Made by a program: the position numbers and the translations under genes. Below, piece by piece: positions 59,625-64,000 of a DNA stretch of 64,000 nucleotides; position 1 is the stretch's first letter, and the number at the start of each line of letters is the position of its first letter. This DNA is from Pseudopedobacter sp035496935 (GTDB lineage Bacteria; Bacteroidota; Bacteroidia; Sphingobacteriales; Sphingobacteriaceae). The DNA lies in contig DATJED010000023.1 in the NCBI GenBank assembly GCA_035496935.1, forward strand, positions 248,001-312,000. Reading direction: 5' to 3'. The notes beneath the pieces are model-generated. The model searched no databases. It was not told where the DNA came from and saw only the letters and a program-made list of their open reading frames with translations.

Positions 59625-62213
59625 ATGTTAAGAATGCCCGGACGAGGAAATCAATTTAGAACAAATACTTTTAAAGGAGAGGAAAACGCTGGTGCCGAAC
59701 CTTTCAAGAAAAAATCAGAAAGGGGAGTTGCCGGGAGCAGCTTTCCGAAATTCAATTTTAACAACGATAGGTTCATAAAAATTAGTGGGCTGTTTTTGCT
59801 TTTATTGGCTTTGTACTTTTTGGTTTCGTTTACCTCGTATCTTTTTACTTGGCAGGACGACCAAAGCTATGTAATAGACGCTAACGGAGGTTGGAGCAAT
59901 TTCTTTAAAACCAGCGCCGAGCTAAAGTCTAACGGAGTGTTAAATCCGGATATCCAGAATTGGGCCGGCAAATTGGGCGCTTTAATATCACACCAGTTTA
60001 TGTACGAATGGTTTGGTATCGCTTCATTTATATTCGTTTTTATCTTCATTATTTTAGGCTATCGTTTACTGTTTAAAGTGAAACTTATGTCGATACCTAA
60101 AACGTTGGCCTACTGTTTTTTTCTACTTGTTTTTATCTCAGTAACACTTGCTTTTTTTCATGCTTTCATATCAGAATATCCGCATTATTTGGAGGGGGAA
60201 TTTGGCTATTATTCCAATTTACTTTTAGAGGCGCAAGTTGGTAGGGCAGGAGTAGGCGGAATTCTACTTTTTGCAGGTTTGGCATGTTTGGTAATGGCTT
60301 ATAATATTGATTTTAAACTACCTGAAAGAACAGCTAAACCTTCGCCTCTGGTGGATAACGAGGGAGTTGGTGAGGATTTAGACGAAGAAGATTTTGAAGA
60401 AGAAGAGGAGATAAATGCCAGTGACTACAATGCTGTTTCCAGAGAAGCGGTAAATCGTCCTTTGGTAGCAAATACACCTTTACCGGTTAAACCGGAAGAA
60501 ATACCGGTTACAAATACCTTTGAGGTAAATAATACCTTAGAAGATGATGGTTTTGAAGAGGTTGTGAAACCTGCGCAGGAAGCAAAAAAAGCTGACGACA
60601 AAGAGCTGGAGATTATCGAACCGGAAGAACTGGAATTGAGCATAGAGAAATCGGAAGAAGAAATAACATCTGAAGCTTTGGTAGAACAATTTGGTTCCTA
60701 CGATCCTACTTTGGATTTAGCTTCATATAAAAACCCAACTTTAGAACTTTTGGAGCAATATGGCTCTAACAAAATAGCGGTTGATACCACCGAATTAGAA
60801 AATAACAAGAACAAAATTGTTGAAACGTTGAGCAATTATAATATCGATATTGATAAAATAAAAGCTACAATTGGTCCAACAGTAACGCTTTACGAAATTA
60901 TTCCGGCTCCCGGAGTGCGGATTTCGAAAATCAAAAACCTCGAAGATGATATTGCCTTAAGTTTGGCGGCTTTAGGAATCAGGATTATTGCGCCAATGCC
61001 CGGCAAAGGTACAATTGGTATCGAAGTGCCAAACTCGCATCCCGAAATGGTTTCTATGCGATCCATTATCGCAACGGAAAAATTTCAGAACACTACCATG
61101 GATTTGCCTATTGCATTGGGTAAAACCATCTCTAACGAAGTTTTTATTGCCGATTTGGCCAAAATGCCACACATGTTGGTAGCCGGAGCAACCGGTCAGG
61201 GTAAGTCTGTTGGTATCAACACCATTTTGGTTTCCTTGCTGTATAAAAAACATCCATCGCAACTGAAATTTGTTTTGGTTGATCCAAAAAAAGTGGAACT
61301 TTCGTTGTTCAAAAAAATTGAACGACACTTTTTGGCAAAACTCCCCGGCGAAGAAGATGCCATTATTACCGATACAAAAAAAGTAATCAACACGCTAAAT
61401 TCTTTGTGTATCGAGATGGACCAGCGTTATGATTTGCTCAAAGATGCCGGTGTGAGAAATCTAAAAGAGTACAACGAAAAATTCATCAAGCGAAAGCTAA
61501 ATCCAAACAACGGTCACCGTTTTTTACCTTTTATAGTTTTGGTAATTGATGAGTTCGCCGATTTAATGATGACAGCCGGTAAGGAGGTTGAGACGCCAAT
61601 TGCAAGGTTGGCGCAACTGGCAAGGGCTATCGGGATTCACTTGGTTCTGGCCACGCAAAGACCATCGGTAAATATTATTACGGGTACAATTAAAGCAAAC
61701 TTCCCAGCCAGACTGGCCTTTAGGGTAACTTCTAAAATTGATTCACGTACAATCCTGGATTCGGGCGGAGCAGACCAGCTAATTGGTAAAGGAGATATGC
61801 TTTTATCAACCGGAAGCGATTTAATCCGTTTGCAATGTGCTTTTGTAGATACGCCAGAAGTTGATAGGGTTACCGATTTTATTGGCGAGCAACGTGGTTA
61901 TGCTTCGGCTTATGAACTGCCAGAATACGTTGGCGATGACGGTGATGGCGGAAGTATAAAAGATTTTGATCCGAGTGATAGGGACGCAATGTTTGAGGAT
62001 GCTGCTCGTTTAATAGTTATGCACCAACAAGGTTCAACGTCGTTAATCCAGCGAAAGCTGAAATTGGGTTATAACAGAGCCGGTAGAATTATTGACCAGT
62101 TGGAGGCGGCAGGAGTTGTTGGACCTTTTGAAGGCAGTAAAGCTAGAGAAGTATTGATTTTAGACGAATATGCCTTGGAACAGTTCTTGTCTAACTTGGA
62201 CAAAAAAGATTAA
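59625..62213 (+). CDS. ftsK: DNA translocase FtsK
   Basis: 862 residues. Four N-terminal membrane helices (about 50-225), an acidic linker with DEEDFEEEEEIN, the alpha/beta motor with Walker A GATGQGKSVG (near 520) and Walker B VLVIDEFADLM, and a C-terminal winged-helix gamma domain (LIVMHQQGSTSLIQRKLKLGYNRAGRIIDQLE). It pumps DNA at the septum and activates XerCD at dif. An ATG at 59634 is an alternative start. Confidence 0.96.
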   Translation: MLRMPGRGNQFRTNTFKGEENAGAEPFKKKSERGVAGSSFPKFNFNNDRFIKISGLFLLLLALYFLVSFTSYLFTWQDDQSYVIDANGGWSNFFKTSAELKSNGVLNPDIQNWAGKLGALISHQFMYEWFGIASFIFVFIFIILGYRLLFKVKLMSIPKTLAYCFFLLVFISVTLAFFHAFISEYPHYLEGEFGYYSNLLLEAQVGRAGVGGILLFAGLACLVMAYNIDFKLPERTAKPSPLVDNEGVGEDLDEEDFEEEEEINASDYNAVSREAVNRPLVANTPLPVKPEEIPVTNTFEVNNTLEDDGFEEVVKPAQEAKKADDKELEIIEPEELELSIEKSEEEITSEALVEQFGSYDPTLDLASYKNPTLELLEQYGSNKIAVDTTELENNKNKIVETLSNYNIDIDKIKATIGPTVTLYEIIPAPGVRISKIKNLEDDIALSLAALGIRIIAPMPGKGTIGIEVPNSHPEMVSMRSIIATEKFQNTTMDLPIALGKTISNEVFIADLAKMPHMLVAGATGQGKSVGINTILVSLLYKKHPSQLKFVLVDPKKVELSLFKKIERHFLAKLPGEEDAIITDTKKVINTLNSLCIEMDQRYDLLKDAGVRNLKEYNEKFIKRKLNPNNGHRFLPFIVLVIDEFADLMMTAGKEVETPIARLAQLARAIGIHLVLATQRPSVNIITGTIKANFPARLAFRVTSKIDSRTILDSGGADQLIGKGDMLLSTGSDLIRLQCAFVDTPEVDRVTDFIGEQRGYASAYELPEYVGDDGDGGSIKDFDPSDRDAMFEDAARLIVMHQQGSTSLIQRKLKLGYNRAGRIIDQLEAAGVVGPFEGSKAREVLILDEYALEQFLSNLDKKD

Positions 62214-62217
62214 AAGA

Positions 62218-62868
62218 ATGAAGAAAAATATTGTTTACCTATTAATAACATTTTTATTAAGCTCAACATTTGCGTTTGCACAGTCAGATCCAACAGCAAA
62301 AGCAATTTTAGCCGGTGTAAGTAAAAAATACCGCTCTTACGACGTAATTAAAGCCGAATTTATTTACAGCATCAAAAATCCACAGGCAAATATTAACCAG
62401 AGCCAATCGGGTGTTTTGTATTCAAAATCTAAATCAAATAAATATAAAGTTGTGGTTGCCAACCAAGAGTTAATTTCTGACGGAAATGTACAGTGGACTT
62501 ATTTAAAAGATGATAATGAAGTGCAAATCAGTGAAATTGATAACAGTTCAAGTGCTTTAAATCCCGCCAAGATATTTACCATGTATGAAAAAGGTTTTAA
62601 ATACGTGTATTTAGGCGAAACAACCATTGGCGGAAGAAGATACCAGAATATTGAGCTTGCGCCTTTACAAACACGTTCTTTTTCGAAAGTGAAACTGCGT
62701 ATTGATAAAGTGAACAAGCAAATCTCAAACATTGTTGTCAACGATAAAAACGGGAATGTTTACACTTATTTAATCAAAACTTTTACGCCCAATGTAAAAG
62801 TAAGCGATGCCATATTTTCTTTTAATGCCAAAGCGCATCCGGATGTGGATGTGGTAGATTTAAGATAG
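62218..62868 (+). CDS. lolA: outer-membrane lipoprotein carrier protein LolA
   Basis: 217 residues from the ATG at 62218 (the frame opens earlier at 62170 inside ftsK; the chosen start opens the signal peptide MKKNIVYLLITFLLSSTFAFA). The LolA fold is an unclosed beta barrel with YKVVVANQELISDGNVQWTYLKDDNEV. It carries lipoproteins across the periplasm from LolCDE to the outer membrane. It starts 4 bases after ftsK. Confidence 0.9.
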   Translation: MKKNIVYLLITFLLSSTFAFAQSDPTAKAILAGVSKKYRSYDVIKAEFIYSIKNPQANINQSQSGVLYSKSKSNKYKVVVANQELISDGNVQWTYLKDDNEVQISEIDNSSSALNPAKIFTMYEKGFKYVYLGETTIGGRRYQNIELAPLQTRSFSKVKLRIDKVNKQISNIVVNDKNGNVYTYLIKTFTPNVKVSDAIFSFNAKAHPDVDVVDLR

Positions 62869-62877
62869 CTTACTTTT

Positions 62878-63153
62878 ATGAATGTTTCTTTTACCAACCA
62901 TACACTAGAAAAGGTAGAAACCTTATTAAAAGAATTAGGCTATAAAGTGAGGTACGAAAAAGGCAATTTTAAAACCGGTTCTTGCCTAATTGAGAACAGT
63001 AAAATTGTGATGGTAAATAAGTTTTCTAACTTAGAGAGTAAAATTATTGCATTAATAGAACTGCTTAAAAATCTGGATGCTAACGAAAGTAAACTTTCAG
63101 AAAAGCAGAAAGTTTTTTATTATGCCATCAAACAAACCAAATTAGAAATTTGA
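62878..63153 (+). CDS. conserved small protein, function unknown
   Basis: 91 residues. An alpha/beta-like order is seen: LEKVETLLKELGYKVRYEKGNFKTGSCLIENSKIVMVNKFSNLESKIIALIELLKNL, with no signal peptide or membrane helix. Unrecognised, but it sits between lolA (9-base gap) and the MBL hydrolase (4-base overlap), so it is co-transcribed with them and probably a real conserved gene of this operon. Confidence 0.75.
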   Translation: MNVSFTNHTLEKVETLLKELGYKVRYEKGNFKTGSCLIENSKIVMVNKFSNLESKIIALIELLKNLDANESKLSEKQKVFYYAIKQTKLEI

Positions 63154-63911
63154 AGATTACATTTTTAGGCACCGGAACATCACAAGGCGTACCTGTTATT
63201 GCTTGTAACTGCGAAGTCTGCCAATCAATAGACCTACGGGATAAACGCCTGCGGAGCAGTATCTTGATTGAATCTGAGGAGAAAACTGTAATTATTGATA
63301 CCGGTCCTGATTTTAGGCAACAGATGTTAAGGCAAAATGTCCAAAAATTAGATGCCGTTGTTTTTACCCACGCCCATAAAGATCATGTTGCCGGTTTGGA
63401 CGATATTAGGGCTTTCAATTTTAAGCAACAGTCTGCAATGGATATTTATGCTACACCCGTTGTAGAAGAAGGTTTAAAAAGAGAGTTTTATTACATTTTT
63501 TCCGAATTTAAATATCCCGGTATCCCTTTGATTGATATTCATACAATATATGACGAACCGTTTTCCGTTGGTGATATTGAATTTAATCCAATAGAAGTTA
63601 TGCACTTCAAGCTTCCGGTTCTAGGCTTTAGGATTAAGGATTTCACCTATATTACCGATGCGAAAACCGTTAGTGAAAGTGAGCAGGAAAAAATTAAAGG
63701 CACAAAAATTTTAGTGATAAATGCTTTGCAGCGAGAAAAACATGTTTCACATTTTACTTTAAGTGAGGCCATTGCTTTTGCGGAAAGAATTGGTGCCGAG
63801 AAAACTTATTTTACGCATATCAGCCACCGTTTGGGCAGGTTTGAGCATGTGTCAAAAGAATTACCAGCTGGGATTGAGCTGGCTTATGATGGCTTGAGTT
63901 TTGAGATTTAG
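63150..63911 (+). CDS. MBL-fold metallo-hydrolase, PhnP-like
   Basis: 253 residues. Opens MKITFLGTGTSQGVPVIACNC, with C19/C21/C24, and has the zinc site H74/H76/D78/H79 in THAHKDH. ITDAKTV and THISHRLGRFEHV supply further ligands. The family contains phosphodiesterases such as PhnP. The TTG start at 63150 overlaps the TGA of the preceding gene in TTGA, so it is translationally coupled to it. Confidence 0.88.
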   Translation: MKITFLGTGTSQGVPVIACNCEVCQSIDLRDKRLRSSILIESEEKTVIIDTGPDFRQQMLRQNVQKLDAVVFTHAHKDHVAGLDDIRAFNFKQQSAMDIYATPVVEEGLKREFYYIFSEFKYPGIPLIDIHTIYDEPFSVGDIEFNPIEVMHFKLPVLGFRIKDFTYITDAKTVSESEQEKIKGTKILVINALQREKHVSHFTLSEAIAFAERIGAEKTYFTHISHRLGRFEHVSKELPAGIELAYDGLSFEI

Positions 63912-64000
63912 ACAAACTTTTTATACTTATTAAAATGCCAACCGGCAGAAACCTGATACGTCCATAAGGGAGCAAAGATTTGGTTTGATAGCTACAATTG
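63912..64000. other. window end, no supported feature
   Basis: 89 bases following the last gene. Short open frames exist on both strands, but none has a start, motif or neighbour support. Confidence 0.5.

Noticed and set aside
63912..64000. Minus-strand frame resembling a beta-barrel C-terminus (YQVSAGWHFNKYKKFV)
   Set aside because: An in-frame TAG lies close to the window edge and the fragment is too short to support a gene.

Overview
The window looks like chromosome from a Bacteroidota member, most likely family Sphingobacteriaceae (Pedobacter-like). This is inferred from the low GC content, the near absence of Shine-Dalgarno sequences, several TTG starts, promoters of the TTG-N19-23-TAnnTTTG type, a type IX secretion (T9SS) adhesin with a PorP/SprF partner, a mitochondrial-type aconitase, and an LptD/MlaD/LolA envelope set. 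No rRNA, tRNA, insertion sequence, prophage or CRISPR array was seen. No gene-free stretch exceeds 300 bases.

Left part (1-17 kb): an alpha/beta hydrolase cut by the window edge, a TetX-like flavoprotein with an AraC regulator, aconitase, an MFS-ClC-HemF operon, CorA with a WbqC-like protein, a lipid A-type acyltransferase with a glycosyltransferase, an MFS exporter, AroQ, XerD and a secreted MORN-repeat protein.

Middle part (17-39 kb): a DEAD-box helicase with a Gly/Arg-rich tail; a Crp/Fnr regulator followed by a cysteine-rich operon (OsmC, rhodanese, two-helix membrane protein, thioredoxin) behind a CRP-like palindrome; glycosyltransferase, ECF sigma, RsmG and DprA; TopA; AccD; class II aldolase; an acetyltransferase; MlaD and amidase divergent from LptD and CinA; and a 2-oxoacid dehydrogenase E2.

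The 39-47 kb region is the most unusual. A LexA-like S24 repressor is divergent from a degenerate GIY-YIG protein. Next come a 1165-residue PKD adhesin with a type B T9SS tail and its PorP/SprF partner. After these lies a second, catalytically degenerate S24-like repressor, divergent from a PAS-DHp-receiver protein that has no ATPase domain. Both divergent gaps contain inverted repeats placed on promoter-like elements.

Right part (47-64 kb): a beta-CASP nuclease, an MsbA-like ABC exporter, a SAM hydrolase, PhoH, PurC, a STAS protein, RNase Z, LysC-LysA, a DUF2490-type protein, an ankyrin protein, FtsK, LolA, a small conserved protein and an MBL hydrolase.

Three gaps (25.4, 38.5 and 52.9 kb) hold tandem degenerate heptamers of consensus ARGYNNA, two of them arranged as facing inverted arms. 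These arrays and the Crp/Fnr sulfur operon are, with the 39-47 kb region, the main leads for something not well described.
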